DNA of 64,000 bases, taken from the NCBI GenBank assembly GCA_027924585.1, contig BSBM01002059.1, forward strand, positions 248,001 to 312,000, written 5' to 3'. The notes under the pieces were generated by a model that searched no databases, was not told the DNA's origin, and saw nothing but the letters and a program-made list of their open reading frames with translations. Of the stretch, positions 11,701 to 26,228 are shown piece after piece; the first letter of the stretch is position 1; each line of letters begins with the position of its first letter. The DNA comes from Larix kaempferi. Taxonomy: Eukaryota > Streptophyta > Pinopsida > Pinales > Pinaceae. The translations under genes and the position numbers were made by a program.

Positions 11701-12937
11701 TACCATCAAGAAGAGTTCCCTGATGCTCCATATGTAACTGCTCACTACTCTATCCGCACGTGTTTGCCTACAATAGTGTATAACTTCCCCTTTAAGGTGC
11801 CTTCATGCTGCTGCCCAGAGTAGTTTGTAACTGCTCCAATGTTGGCCACTGAGCTAAAGACTTGATTCTAGGGACGGGGATAATGTAGAGGATGATGAAC
11901 AAGTGTGTTTTCAGGTGGATAAATCTGGAAGCTAAGGAATGCACTAAGCTGAAGAAAGATATGACAATTTAGGTTCAAGACATATCTTCCAAGTGTCTTG
12001 ACAGCGAAGAAACTCCTCCTTAAAGGATCCAACTTCACCACAGGCTTGAAACAAGGTCGATCCGAGGGAACCATAAGAAACACTCCACAGAACTACACAC
12101 CCTCCGTATTGCGGATAGATGGTAGATATTGTGACTGCGACCTCCCTCTAAACTTCCGGTTACCACATAAAACGATAAAAACTGTCTTCTGAACCAGGGT
12201 TGCTGTCCTTTGAGACAGGGTTGAAGGTGGATGTTATTGTTGCCGAATATATCCTGAGATACATCAATGATCAGGCCTTTGCCATGGTTGCAACAAACCC
12301 AGGACTGATGTTCTTCATGCTTAGATTGCACCCAAAATATTTTCGGTGGCTTGTAGAGAACGAATCCAAGGTAGCGAGTTAGGGAAGAGGGTGACTGGAG
12401 GAACCTCGCTCTGTATATAAGTGTTGTTGTCTCATGAAAAACACTCCTCGGAAATGCCCAGACTTACCCTGAAATGCTTGATCATTGCCCAGAATTAGAA
12501 GTGCTCAGTGTGAAGTTTTAGTTTTGTCTGATGATCTTTTAAATTGCCTATAATTCTCATTAACCTGTTGCTGTACATTTACAAGAACCCAAAGTAATCT
12601 CCAAAAAGGTCCATTGAATTCTGTATCTTAGGTTTCAAAAGGATGTTGTGACTACTATTCAATACTACACGCTTGTAAATCATCTCCAAAGCCTCTCGTA
12701 GGCCAGTGAAAAATTATATAAGGATTCCAAACTGAAACCTGATGCATACAATCAATGAGGGGGACAAGTGCTAGACTTGTGCACATGCCTCCAAAGTTGA
12801 ATCTTCCATTAAAATGAGAGAAGGTTGGTTGCTATAATAGTTCAGAGTCTTTATCTTTTTGTTACATGGCTGATAAATTTTTCCTTTTGCCCTCAAATTA
12901 ACTCAGATTTGAGGTCTGGGGTGTTCGATTGTTGTTT
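8737..12937 (+). repeat. Array unit U3
   Basis: This is a 4201-bp copy. It lost about 205 bp at the A/B boundary near 10615, where CATTGCCTATAATTGTCTTGG joins two normally distant segments. The short matching AATTG at the joint suggests slippage or end-joining. Both foldbacks are kept (9749-9980 and 10924-11155), as are the 18-bp segment in B and the 19-bp segment in A. Confidence 0.9.
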
Positions 12938-15900
12938 TATGTTCTGAAATGCAACTAGAAGTAAAGATAATAACTTTTCAGTGCTATTCAATGATAAAAC
13001 CATACCTAGATTAACTGATTATCATAGACTTGCATTTCTTGATAGAATTGGAGGATTTTCTGTTTATTATCAGCCTAGTGTCCTCTGTATTGATGGGTTG
13101 TGTATTTGTATAACATGTGATGCCTCCAAACATGTGATCGACTTAGTAGAGATGGGCTTGAATAAGTCTCATAAGTTTGGTGTTGTGAGGAATCACCTCC
13201 CGATATAGACTGCCAAAAATCTTTGAGAAAGGGACAACCTTAATCATGGAATAAACGATGATATCTCCGTATGTTCTTACAATATATCATACACTTGGAG
13301 ATGAAGTGCTCCTATGTCTCAATCTCCACCAATTGACACAACTGGCATATCCTACCGAGATGTATATTGTGGTGTTAGAATGCCACAGCCCAGCAGTACC
13401 ATGAGCCTACGCGATCGAAGGCATTTAATGTATAGTATGGAATCCTCATTCCTCTCATGGGGCTTCTTCATTCCTTACTATTGCAATTCTTTACACTTTC
13501 AATAAAGAAGGCTTGAGGACTAACCTCTCCAACTTTAGTTTATCAATGTGTGTCCATCCACTCATTTCCCCCACTTTTTAGTTGTTGCTCTTGGTTTTCC
13601 CGTTTTTACACCAAGCTTGTTAACTTGCATATCCTACCTGGTGTGCTCCCACCCCGACAGGCTTTGGAACAAAAAGCATTTTATGCCCTACCTTTTGGTC
13701 CTTTTTCTAACACTAGGTCTCCTTTGGTAGCTCCACTGTCCTTTTCCGTTACAATCATTGTACCACTACCAACAAATTGCATTATTGTTGTAATTGGTGT
13801 AAACCACTACACTTATGGCATTTCCCATCACAGTATCATGGCTTTGTTGGTAATCCTAATGTTTTTTTCTTAGCTTATTAGGTTACTCCAAAAGTGTTTT
13901 CACCTTGCTAGGAGAGCAATGTGTGTCCCAGGTTGTTGGAGATGCTTCGTGGACATATGGATTGCTCGGTTTGGGTAGATGCTTGACCTTGGTTAGTGAG
14001 GGAGCGCGACACTCTTATCTAGGAGGTTGTTACCCTGATCGGGATAATGATTGACCCGTTGGGTGCACACATTGGGGGAGTCATCATGCCGATCAAGGTA
14101 ACATCCTTCTAGCTAAGATTGCCATGCTACCTCTGTAATAGAGGTCAAGTATCCACCCAAAGCAAGCCATGCATATGAGCATGAAGACACACTAAGGGGT
14201 ATTCCAATTCTTGGTCATGTGAGGTAGGTAGCTAGGAGGAGGGGGGTTTTGGGCACTTGGATGAGGACACTTAGCCCTTGGAGATTCTATCCATGTGATA
14301 TATAACTTGGATGTTAGACACTTAACTAGAGGAAGGTTGGGATGAGGACCATGCTTCATGGACTTAGGGATGGACCTAGACGCATTTGTGGTGGAGGAGC
14401 GTTCAAGCTTTGTGACCATATTGGCAAACATCAAAGTAGTATTGTGCACAGAGAGGACATGTTGCATAGAGCTATAGAGGATATCCTTGTGGGAGGAGAC
14501 TTGTAGAGCGGAAGAGAGGGCATTGGACTGCCAACTTATCGGAGAGTGGAGCATATTGGATGAGGGGCTCTTAGCCCAAGGAGGATCATGATCAGTGAGA
14601 CGGGAAAGGAGAGCACAGCTCATGCTTCCAAGAATAGGATGAGAAATATAGGAAAGGGAGTGTGCCCTTCATAGAATGTCATAGCGACAGGTGAGGTCCT
14701 TTTCAATGTTGCCAATAATAGGATGTAACTAGCATTAAGAAGACTTCCCTCATGCTCGATATGTAACTCCTCACTACTACATCCTCACGTTATTGCCTAC
14801 AATAGTGTATAACTGCCACTTTAAGTTTCCTTCATACTGCTGCCCAGAGTAGTTTGTAATTGCTCCAATGTTTGCGACTGAGGTAAAGACTTCATTCTAC
14901 TGCTGCAGATAATGTAGAGGATGATGAACAAGTGTGTTTTGAGGCAGAGAAAGTCTGGGAGCTTAGGAATGCTCCGAGCTGAAGAAATGTATGACCATTT
15001 AGGTTCAAGACATATCTCCCAATTGTCTTGGCAACGGAAAACCTCGTCCTCCAAGGATGCGACTTCACCACAGGCTTGAAACAAGGTAGCTTTCCTTTGT
15101 TGGTAGCTCCGCTCTCCTTTTCCATTGCAATCGCTATACTACTACCAACAACTTGCATTATTGTTGTAGTAGGTGTAAACCACTACAGTTATAGTATTTC
15201 TCGTCACTATATCTTGGCTTTGTTGGTGATCCTAATGTTTTTTTCTTAGCTTTTTAGGTTACTGAAAAAATGTTTTCACCTTGCTAGGAAAGCAGTGTGT
15301 GTCCTAACTCCATGGAGATGCTTCATGGACATATGGATGGGTCGGTTTGGGTGGATTCTTGACCTTGGTTGGAGAGGTAGCGTGGCACTCTTAGCAAGAA
15401 GGTTGTTACCCTGATCGACATAATGACCGACCCATTGGGTGCACACAATGCGGGTGGCATCATGCCGATCAGGGTAACAACCTCCAAGCCAAGAGTGCCA
15501 TGTTACCTCTCTAACGAACGTCAAGCATCCACCCAAACCAAGCCATGCATATGTCCGTAAAGTCACACAAAGGGGGATTCCAATTCTCAGTCATGGGAGG
15601 TAACTAGCTAGGAGGAGGAGTTTTGGGCACTTGGATGAGCATACTTAGCCCTTGGAGATTAGGTCCATGTGATATATACCTTGGATGTTGGACACTTAAC
15701 TCGAGGAAGCTTGGGATGAGGACAATGCTTCATGGACTTAGCGATGGACATAGACACATTTGTGGAGGAGGATCATTCAGGCTTTCTGACCATATTGGCA
15801 AACATCAAAGTAGTATTTTGCATAGAGATAGACGAGATCCTTGTGGGAGCATACTTATAGAGCGGAAGAGGGAGCATTGGACTATCAAATTATCGGAGAG

Positions 15901-18730
15901 TGCAGCATCTTGTAGGAGGGGCTTTGAGCCCAAGAAGGATCATGATTGGTGGGACGGGAAAGGAGATTACACCTCATGCTTCCAAGAATAGGATGCGAAA
16001 TATAGGAAAAGGGAGTGTGCCTTTCATAGAATGTCATAGCCACAGGTGAAGCCCTCTTTAATGTTGCCAAGAATAGGATGTAGCTACCATATAGAAGAGT
16101 TCCCTGATGCTCCATATGTAACTGCTCACTACTCTATCCTCACGTGTTTGCCTACAATAGTGTATAACTTCCCCTCTAAGGTGCCTTCATGCTGCTGCCC
16201 AGAGTAGTTTGTAACTGCTCCAATGTTGGCGACTGAGCTAAAGACTTCATTCTAGGGACGGGGATAATGTAGAGGATGATGAACAAGTGTGTTTTTAGGT
16301 GGAGAAATTTGGAAGCTAAGGAATGCACTAAGCTGAAGAAAGATATGACAATTTAGGTTCAAGACATATCTTCCGAGTGTCTTGACAGCGAAGAAACTCC
16401 TCCTTAAAGGATCCAACTTCACCACAGGCTTGAAAAAAGGTCAACCCGAGGGCAACATAAGAAACACCCCACAGAACTACGCACCCTCCGTATTGCGGAT
16501 AGATGGTAGATATTGTGACTGCGACCTCCCTCTAAACTTCCAGTTACCACATAAAACGATAAAAACCGTCTTCTGAACCAGGGTTGCTGTCCTTTGAGAC
16601 AGGGTTGAAGGAGGATGTTATTGTTGCCGAATATATTCTGAGATACATCAATGATCAGGCCTTTGCCATGGTTGCAACAAACCCAGGACTGATGTTCTCC
16701 ATGCTTAGATTGCACCCAAAATATTTTCGGTGGCTTGTAGAGAACGAATCCAAGGTAGCGAGTTAGGGAAGAGGGTGACTAGAGGAACTGTGATCACCTA
16801 AACTGTAGTTACCCCTATGGATGTATCCAGTCATGGATGGCAATAGGGAAGGGCAACTCAAAAGGTGCAACCGCGATCACCTCGACCTCCAGTATATGGT
16901 TGTCACGCCAGTCGAGGCAACCTTCACTTTATGTTATCTAGCCCAGACAACAGAGGGGGAGACCCGATCTACTCCCGACAGGAGAGATCAAAACCAAGAC
17001 ACCAAATCAGGGTATTTCTAAGTGAAGTTAGGTGTATGGTTTATCCTAGACCTAAGGATGAAGTCACAAGCCAAGTGAGGGGTTCAATAGGTATAGCTTT
17101 GGTTCATAGCTGATGTAAGAGTGACTTATAATGTTTAAAGTGAGATCTAGGGCTAGTGTACTAGTTCAATGTCAGAAGATCCACTGCCTTGGGAACCGTG
17201 TCCAATGCAGGGTAGTTTAAGGGTTGTATTGGGGCTAACTAGTACAGACGACAAGCTTGACCATGATACATGACAGCTTCAAGGGTTTAGTTCACCATGC
17301 ATAGGTCAAACCATAAGTCAATCCAACAATCTAAGAAAGTTGAATTAACTTGGAGAGAAACCAGTGCCTTGGGAATTGGGAAGTGGAGTCAAAGTAGGTT
17401 TGACTTGTGGTTTAGGACTCCTAGTACTTGGGACAAGTGGGCAATGGAGGTCTTGATGGATGAATGTGTCTAGATCTAAGTTTGACCCAAGTGGACCACA
17501 ATCCCTTAAAACAAGGAATGCAATCCCCAAGGCAAGATTTGACAAAGTGACAGTCTAGACCTAGGTTTTGAATTATTCCGGTTCTAAATCTCCAAAAATC
17601 TCAAGTACCCAGTTCCTGGAAGTGAGGCAACTCACTTCTCCAAGGTGGTGCGACTTTGCCCAAGGAGGCTTAAAAATGGGGTTAGGTGGGTCAAAACAAG
17701 TCGGATGTCATCCAAACTTTAGATTCGGGTAGATCTGTCAGGTGGGAGTATGGATCTATAATTTCGTGGCAATCCAACGGTTATATCTTAGTAGATCTGA
17801 GTTTAAGTGTTCCAAGTGGTCCAAAATGGGGATTAAATCCCTTAAAATGTGGAATGGGGCCCACAAGGTGAATTTCAGGAAAGTGACAACCTGGGTGTAT
17901 GTTATTGGATGTGTAGATGACGAATCAAGTGGAATCTCAAACACCCACCACCTAGATCTAGGTCAACTTGCTCAATCAGTGAAGTGCGCCTTGCTTGGGA
18001 AAAGCTAAGTTGGCATGGGAGAGGGGTCAAACGGAAGCCAATCCTCACCAAACTATAGATTCGGGATGCCGTGGATGCTATAGAGGTGGGTTTTCAATAT
18101 TATGCCCAACAACCCACTAGATCTAAGTAGATCTGAGAAAATGTAAAATGGGGTTTTGAAGTATTTAGGGTTTTTAAATATTTTAGACAATTGGATAGAT
18201 CATGGAGATAGAACTTACCTTGAGATCATACCTGAGTGATGTGGATGAGATGCCTTGATGTTGAGGAAGATTCCCGCAGAGATCAAATGAGAGATTGTTG
18301 ATTTTGCTTGCCGAAATGATGCCCTAGCCCACAAGTGCGCCTTCCTCTACCTGTCAAACCAAGGAATAAAGATTCAATCAGTAAGATCAAGTATGGAAGA
18401 AATACAAGAGAAATTCAAATAGTAACATGAAATAGAAGGTCCTGGGACAGTAATACTCCCTGTTACCAACAAAGAGCTCCAAAGAAGAAGTAGGGAGAGT
18501 CTTCCCCTACCAATACCTCCTCCTCCAAGCAAATCGGCCTCCACCTGTAGATGCAAAATCGTGGTACAAAATATATGGCAAACAAAATCTCCAATAACTC
18601 AGTGCAAAGGAAGAACCAACGAACGAAGACCAAAAACATTCACCACAACACTGGAGATAGATGCAATAATAATTTTCTATTCCAATAATCCAGAGCCAAA
18701 AGTCCCCTTTACAATGAGAGGCTCTCTCCT

Positions 18731-18737
18731 TTAAATA
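18731..18737 (-). promoter_or_regulatory. TATA-like box of solo LTR 1
   Basis: On the minus strand this reads TATTTAA inside CCTATTTAAAGGAG, followed downstream by CTCTCATTGTAAAGG. The placement matches the U3/R boundary of an LTR and matches the same motif in the other two copies (50914 and 38649). Confidence 0.5.
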
Positions 18738-20270
18738 GGAAGGAGAGGCACCAAAACCCTAACCACTTTTTGAATGAGTGGCTAAGATTAAAAGATACAA
18801 ATGTCTAATCAATGGTTGAGATGAGCTCAACAATGAAATACATGGATCACTAATAAAATATAATATAAGTGGACAAAATCGCCCTATAAGAGGGGAATCC
18901 CACCAAATCATGATGATAAAATATCATAAGAGGCTTATGGTGGGTCCAAGGGGTAATTTTATCCCTCCTTGGTCAATCCCCATAGCACAATAACCAAAAA
19001 ATAATCATGAATGTACCAAATCGTGCCTCCATAGTGAAGTCGTGGTCCTCAAAAGACCTCAAAAATCCACAGAAAGTGCCATAAGTGATGGATGCGGGCC
19101 CCGATGAAGCTGAAACTGCTGGAGAAGGTGTGGAAGGTCCCGATCTATCATCACTGATCATCCCATGCCATAACTTTGCCTCAGTAGCCCAAATCGATTT
19201 CCTCAATAGCCATTTCTACCAATCCTGAAATGTCTCGGGAAGCGTGAAACTGCCCCAAACAGCCTCCTGGAGTGCTGGCGCTGTCAAGGTGAGGGCACCA
19301 ATGTGTCCGGGAGGGGGGTAATATGGTAAAAACAAGTGGCTGGACCACCCCCTCCATCATCAGCGCCCTAGGTCAACCGGATAAAAATCACATCTGCTCC
19401 GACAGGGCCTCCGACAGACCAAAACTGCACTAGGACAGCCTACTGAGGCTAAATCATCACTGTAAGTGTCCGGAACTGAAAACAAAATGTCCCATTGGAC
19501 TCAGAAGGTCCAAATCCATCCAAGATGTGTACTCATACACCATATGAATCTCTGCATGATCAAAATAAATATCCAATATACCGGATCAAGGCCAATAATA
19601 ATGCGCTGTACATATACAAACACTGCTGTAACCCCAGAATCATCATTATAACCCTGTAGCTGCTGCATAGAGTCATCATGTATGTATACATAGACCATAT
19701 ATCATCTATCCATATCATCATAAGGTCTAACATCTCATGTCCCATGGTCCTCCATGGTCAAACTAGGTCTAACCAAGACCAAATATAACTCAGATCATCA
19801 TCAATAGCTGCTGTAAAGTGTCAAGGTTAATATATGCTCTACAACTTATTCAAATAACAATTATAACACAGAGTAATCATGACTGGCGATTTAAATCCAA
19901 ATATATAGTGTCGTTAATTATTATTATTACTCAGACTAGACTTTCAGGATCATACTCACTTCATAGTTGTGATCAATTTGCTAGTGAAGGGTGAAGGCTT
20001 AAATTAACTGGCTAGGCTAAGGGATGACTTAACTGTCTTGACTTTGTGACACTTTGGCAAGGGAAAGGGAATACACCATAGTATATACTGAATGAGCAAT
20101 AACACAGGGAATGGAGGTGTCTCACAAATGGATGAGTTGTTTAAAGAGGGTTTATTCACCTTCACAGATGCGCACAATCCATAATACAAATAAGGCCAGC
20201 AATTGTTTAGATATAGCATTTAAGTTCCATTGCTGTTTGGGCCTGAAGTTTCCATAGCCTTGATCTATGT

Positions 20271-20284
20271 GTGTTTACAAACAC
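20271..20284. repeat. Short palindrome GTGTTTACAAACAC in solo LTR 1
   Basis: This palindrome lies in a stretch (20260-20520) with several TGTGTTT/AAACACA inverted pairs, for example TGTGTTTAAAAAAAAACACA near 20466. The related element keeps it as TGTGTTTATAAACACA near 49357, a perfect palindrome, so the dyad is retained although the centre changed. It may be a protein-binding dyad in the U3 region or simply a small hairpin. Confidence 0.4.
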
Positions 20285-21864
20285 ATTGCATAGATTTACA
20301 TTTTTTCTTTTAGGCTTTCTGCTGCAGGTGTGTTTTTAAGGCACTTGTTTACCTGAGCACTTCTAGGTGTGTCATGGACAGCTTGTTTACCTAGGTATTT
20401 GTTTTCCACAAGATATAACATTTTATTTTTATGGCCATTTTCATTTGGCACGCCTTTCATTCATGTGTGTTTAAAAAAAAACACATTGCATGAATGGGCT
20501 TTTCATACAAGATATAGCATTTCATTTTCCAGATTTTGTATTCATGGCAGCACTAAAAGTTTCAGGTTTAGCCAACACAACTTTAGTGACTAGGGGGAAT
20601 TCCAAGGAACTCCAACTCACCATAGGTAAGTTTTGTCACCAACTCAGAGCCGAGACACAATAAACAGGGAAGCTCATCCAATACAGAGGCTACAGTGGGG
20701 AAAAGTCCTCCATGCCACTAGTCAAGTAGTAAGTCAGGGTGATAATCTAAAAGGTAGGCCACGGATGGATGAAGACAATGAAATGATGGAGCCAACACTA
20801 GCAAGCCAAAGTATGGTGTAATGATCACCTCTATTCTCCCTAAGGAGGGTACATACCAATGAGTATGAATAGTGAACTTGTAAGTCTGAGTAGGGACAAT
20901 ATAATATATATAATAGATCAACCAGGTCCATATATCTATATGATCGCCAGATCATGACACTAAGTGCTAAGACATGCTATAAGAATAAGTATAAAAGCAA
21001 TCTAACCATAACACCATGATATACCTGCTGAGTCATATACCTGAATGCACATCAACCTGTACCATCCTCTGTCCTCTGAGACTGCTGCTGTAACTCTGGG
21101 CACTACTGTCTGCTCTGTACCAATGGTATAATGGCTACATCGGTCATCTCTTTGAGTGTCCTGAAACTCAGTCATGGCATGGGGAATACAACTGCTGTCC
21201 ACAATCTGATAGTGATCCAATATAGATGCTCATCTCAGCATCTCAAATGCAAGGGAACTGGCTGAATAGTGTACTGGAATGAGAAAAATAATGTATGGTA
21301 GCCCGACTACTATATATGTGATAACAGGAACCTCGCTCTATATATAAGTGTTGTTCTCTCATGAAAAACACTCCTCGGAAATGCCCAGACTTACCCTGAA
21401 ATGCTTGATCATTGCCCAGAATTAGAAGTGCTCAGTGTGAAGTTTTAGTTTTGTCTGATGATCTTTTAAATTGCCTATAATTCTCATTAACCTGTTGCTG
21501 TACATTTACAAGAACCCAAAGTAATCTCCAAAAAGGTCCATTGAATTCTGTATCTTAGGTTTCAAAAGGATGTTGTGACTACTATTCAATACTACACGCT
21601 TGTAAGTCATCTCCAAAGCCTCTCGTAGGCCAGTGAAAACTTATATAAGGATTCCAAACTGAAACCTGATCCATACAATCAATGAGGGGGACAAGTGCTA
21701 GACTTGTGCACATGCCTCCAAAGTTGAATCTTCCATTAAAATGAGAGAAGGTTGGTTGCTATTATAGTTCAGAGTCTTTATCTTTTTGTTACATGGCTGA
21801 TAAATTTTTCCTTTTGCCCTCAAATTAACTCAGATTTGAGGTCTGGGGTGTTCGATTGTTGTTT

Positions 21865-24800
21865 TATGTTCTGAAATGCAACTAGAAGTAAAGATAATAA
21901 CTTTTCAGTGCTATTCAATGATAAAACCATACCTAGAATAACTGATTATCATAGACTTGCATTTCTTGATAGAATTGGAGGATTTTCTGTTTATTATCAG
22001 CCTAGTGTCCTCTGTATTGATGGGTTGTGTATTTGTATAACATGTGATGCCTCCAAACATGTGATCGACTTAGTAGAGATGGGCTTGAATAAGTCTCATA
22101 AGTTTGGTGTTGTGAGGAATCTCCTCCCGATATAGACTGCCAAAAATCTTTGAGAAAGGGACAACCTTAATCATGGAATAAACAATGATATCTCCGTATG
22201 TTCTTACAATATATCATACACTTGGAGATGAAGTGCTCCTATGTCTAAATCTCCACCAATTGACACAATTGGAATATCCTACCGAGATGTATATTGTGGT
22301 GTTAGAATGCCACAGCCCAGCAGTACCATGAGCCTACGCGAACGATGGCATTTAATGTATACTATGGAATCCTCATTCCTCTCATGGGGCTTCTTCATTC
22401 CTTACTATTGCAATTCTTTACACTTTCAATGAAGAAGGCTTGAGGACTAACCTCTCCAACTTTAGTTTATCAATATGTGTCCATCCACTCATTTCCCCCA
22501 CTTTTTAGTTGTTGCTCTTGGTTTTCCCGTTTTTACACCAAGCTTCTTAACTTGCATATCCTACCTGGTGTGCTCCCACCCCAACTAGCTTTGGAACAAA
22601 AAGCATTTTATGCCCTACCTTTTGGTCCTTTTTCTAACACTAGGTCTCCTTTGGTAGCTCCACTGTCCTTTTTCGTTACAATCATTGTACCACTACCAAC
22701 AACTTACATTATTGTTGTAATTGGTGTAAACCACTACACTTATGGCATTTCCCATCACAGTATCATGGCTTTGTTGGTAATCCTAATGTTTTTTTCTTAG
22801 CTTTTAAGGTTACTCCAAAAGTGTTTTCACCTTGCTAGGAGAGCAATGTGTGTCCCAGCTTGTTGGAGATGCTTCGTGGACATATGGATTGCTCGGTTTG
22901 GGTAGATGCCTGACCTTGGTTAGAGAGGGAGCGCGACACTCTTATCTAGGAGGTTGTTATCCTGATCGGTATAATGATTGACCCGTTGGGTGCACACATT
23001 GGGGGAGTCATCATGCCGATCAAGGTAACATCCTTCTAGTTAAGAGTGCCATGCTACCTCTGTAATAGAGGTCAAGTATCCACCCAAAGCAAGCCATGCA
23101 TATGTCCATGAAGACACACTAAGGGGTATTCCAATTCTTGGTCATGTGAGGTAGGTAGCTAGGAGGAGGGGGGTTTTGGGCACTTGGATGAGGACACTTA
23201 GCCCTTGGAGATTCTGTCCATGTGATATATAACTTGGATGTTAGACACTTAACTAGAGGAAGGTTGGGATGAGGACCATGCTTCATGGACTTAGTGATGG
23301 ACCTAGACGCATTTGTGGTGGAGGAGGGTTCAAGCTTTGTGACCATATTGGCAAACATCAAAGTAGTATTGTGCACAGAGAGGACATGTTGCATAGAGCT
23401 ATAGAGGATATCCTTGTGGGAGGAGACTTGTAGAGCGGAAGAGGGGGCATTGGACTGCCAACTTATCGGAGAGTGGAGCATATTGGAGGAGGGGCTCTTA
23501 GCCCAAGGAGGATCATGATCAGTGAGATGGGAAAGGAGAGCACAGCTCATGCTTCCAAGAATAGGATGAGAAATATAGGAAAGGGAGTGTGCCCTTCATA
23601 GAATGTCATAGCGACAGGTGAGGTCCTTTTCAATGTTGCCAATAATAGGATGTAACTAGCTTTAAGAAGACTTCCCTCATGCTCGATATGTAACTCCTCA
23701 CTACTACATCCTCACGTTATTGCCTACAATAGTGTATAACTGCCCCTTTAAGTTTCCTTCATACTGCTGCCCAGAGTAGTTTGTAATTGTTCCAATGTTT
23801 GCGACTGAGGTAAAGACTTCATTCTACGGCTGCAAATAATGTAGAGGATGATGAACAAGTGTGTTTTGAGGCGGAGAAACTCTGGGAGCTTAGGAATGCT
23901 CCGAGCTGAAGAAATGTATGACCATTTAGGTCCAAGACATATCTCCCAATTGTCTTGGGAACGGAAAACCTCGTCCTCCAAGGATGCGACTTCACCACAG
24001 GCTTGAAACAAGGTAGCTTTCCTTTGTTGGTAGCTCCGCTCTCCTTTTCCATTGCAATCGCTATACCACTACCAACAACTTGCATTATTGTTGTAGTAGG
24101 TGTAAACCACTACACTTATAGTATTTCTCGTCACTATATCTTGGCTTTGTTGGTGATCCTAATGTTTTTTTCTTAGCTTTTTAGGTTACTGAAAAAATGT
24201 TTTCACCTTGCTAGGAAAGCAGTGTGTGTCCTAACTCCTTGGAGATGCTTCATGGACATATGGATGGGTCGGTTTGGGTGGATTCTTGACCTTGGCTGGA
24301 GAGGTAGCGTGGCACTCTTAGCAAGAAGGTTGTTACCCTGATCGACATAATGACCGACCCATTGGGTGCACACAATGGGGGTGGCATCATGCCGATCATG
24401 GTAACAACCTCAAGCATCCACCCAAATCAAGCCATGCATATGTCCGTAAAGGCACACAAAGGGGGATTCCAATTCTCAGTCATGGGAGGTAACTAGCTAG
24501 GAGGAGGAGTTTTGGGCACTTGGATGAGCATACTTAGCCCTTGGAGATTAGGTCCATGTGATATATACCTTGGATGTTGGACACTTAACTGGAGGAAGCT
24601 TGGGATGAGGACAATGCTTCATGGACTTAGCGATGGACATAGACACATTTGTGGAGGAGGATCATTCAAGGTTTCTGACCATATTGGCAAACATCAAAGT
24701 AGTATTTTGCATAGAGAGGACATTTTGCATAGAGATAGACGAGATCCTTGTGGGAACATACTTATAGAGCGGAAGAGGGAGCATTGGACTATCAAAATAT

Positions 24801-26228
24801 CGGAGAGTGCAGCATCTTGGAGGAGGGGCTTTGAGCCCAAGAAGGATCATGATTGGAGGGACGGGAAAGGAGAGCACACCTCATGCTTCCAAGAATAGGA
24901 TGAGAAATATAGGAAAAGGGAGTGTGCCCTTAATAGAATGTCATAGCCACAAGTCAAGCCCTCTTTAATGTTGCCAAGAATAGGTTGTAGCTACCATCAA
25001 GAAGAGTTCCCTGATGCTCCATACGTAACTGCTCACTACTCTATCCTCACGTTTTTGCCTACAATAGTGTATAACTTCCCCTTTAAGGTGCCTCCATGCT
25101 GCTGCCCAGAGTAGTTTCTAACTGCTCCAATGTTGGCGACTGAGCTAAAGACTTCATTCTAGGGACGGGGATAATGTAGAGGATGATGAACAAGTGTGTT
25201 TTCAGGTGGAGAAATATGGAAGCTAAGGAATGCACTAAGCTGAAGAAATATATGACAATTTAGGTTCAAGACATATCTTCCGAGGGTCTTGACAGCGAAG
25301 AAACTCCTCCTTAAAGGATCCAACTTCACCACAGGCTTGAAACAAGGTCGATCCGAGGGAAACATAAGAAACACCCCACAGAGCTACGCACCCTCCGTAT
25401 TGCGGATAGATGGTAGATATTGTGACTGCGACCTCCCTCTAAACTTCCGGTTACCACATAAAACGATAAAAACCGTCTTCTGAATCAGGGTTGCTGTCCT
25501 TTGAGACAGGGTTGAAGGTGGATGTTATTGTTGCCGAATATATCCTGAGATACATCAATGATCAGGCCTTTGCCATGGTTGCAACAAACCCAGGACTGAT
25601 GTTCTTCGTGCTTAGATTGCACCCAAAATATTTTCGGTGGCTTGTAGAGAACGACTCCAAGGTAGCGAGTTAGGGAAGAGGGTGACTGGAGGAACCTCGC
25701 TCTGTATATAAGTGTTGTTCTCTCATGCAAGACACTCCTCGGAATTGCCCAGACTTACCCTGAAATGCTTGATCATTGCCCAGAATTAGAAGTGCTCAGT
25801 GTGAAGTTTTAGTTTTGTCTGATGATCTTTTAAATTGCCTATAATTCTCATTAACCTGTTGCTGTACATTTACAAGAACCCAAAGTAATCTCCAAAAAGG
25901 TCCATTGAATTATGTATCTTAGGTTTCAAAAGGATGTTGTGACTACTATTCAATACTACACGCTTGTAAATCATCTCCAAAGCCTCTCGTAGGCCAGTGA
26001 AAACTTACATAAGGATTCCAAACTGAAACCTGATCCATACAATCAATGAGGGGGACAAGTGCTAGACTTGTGCACATGTCTCCAAAGTTGAATCTTCCAT
26101 TAAAATGAGAGAAGGTTGGTTGCTATAATAGTTCAGAGTCTTTATCTTTTTGTTACATGGCTGATAAATTTTTCCTTTTGCCCTCAAATTAACTCAGATT
26201 TGAGGTCTGGGGTGTTCGATTGTTGTTT
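21865..26228 (+). repeat. Array unit U5
   Basis: This 4364-bp copy's half-unit A shares private variants with U6 (TTTTTCGTTACAATC at about 22668 and CAACTTACATTATTG at about 22699) and the lack of the 19-bp segment. The B foldback has lost about 36 bp of its right arm near 24412. The 18-bp segment of B is present. U5 and U6 are probably the product of a recent exchange. Confidence 0.9.

Larger units (their letters stand above)
16789..21326 (-). mobile_element. Solo LTR 1 of a giant-LTR retrotransposon family
   Basis: This 4538-bp insertion begins TGTGATCACC and ends GTGATAACA, flanked by GGAAC at 16784-16788 and 21327-21331. No protein domain is recognisable. Read on the minus strand it has a TATA-like box (plus-strand TTAAATA at 18731-18737) about 2.6 kb from its 5' end, followed by a CATTGTAA stretch like an LTR transcription start region. 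TG/CA ends, a 5-bp duplication, an internal promoter and no coding sequence are what a solo LTR shows. No pair of direct repeats lies inside. The 3' half (plus-strand 16.8-18.2 kb) has many AGATCTA motifs. It is the same subfamily as the element at 48314-52871, inverted relative to it. The first base pattern (TGTGATCAC rather than TGTTATCAC) shows one end has mutated. Confidence 0.8.
12938..21864 (+). repeat. Array unit U4, split by solo LTR 1
   Basis: Unit sequence runs over 12938-16788 and resumes at 21327-21864; the 4538 bp between is a later insertion with a GGAAC target duplication. Without it the unit is about 4384 bp. It lacks both the 19-bp segment in A and the 18-bp segment in B. The insertion lies about 14 bp upstream of the spacer TATA-like motif (21341). 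Confidence 0.9.
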
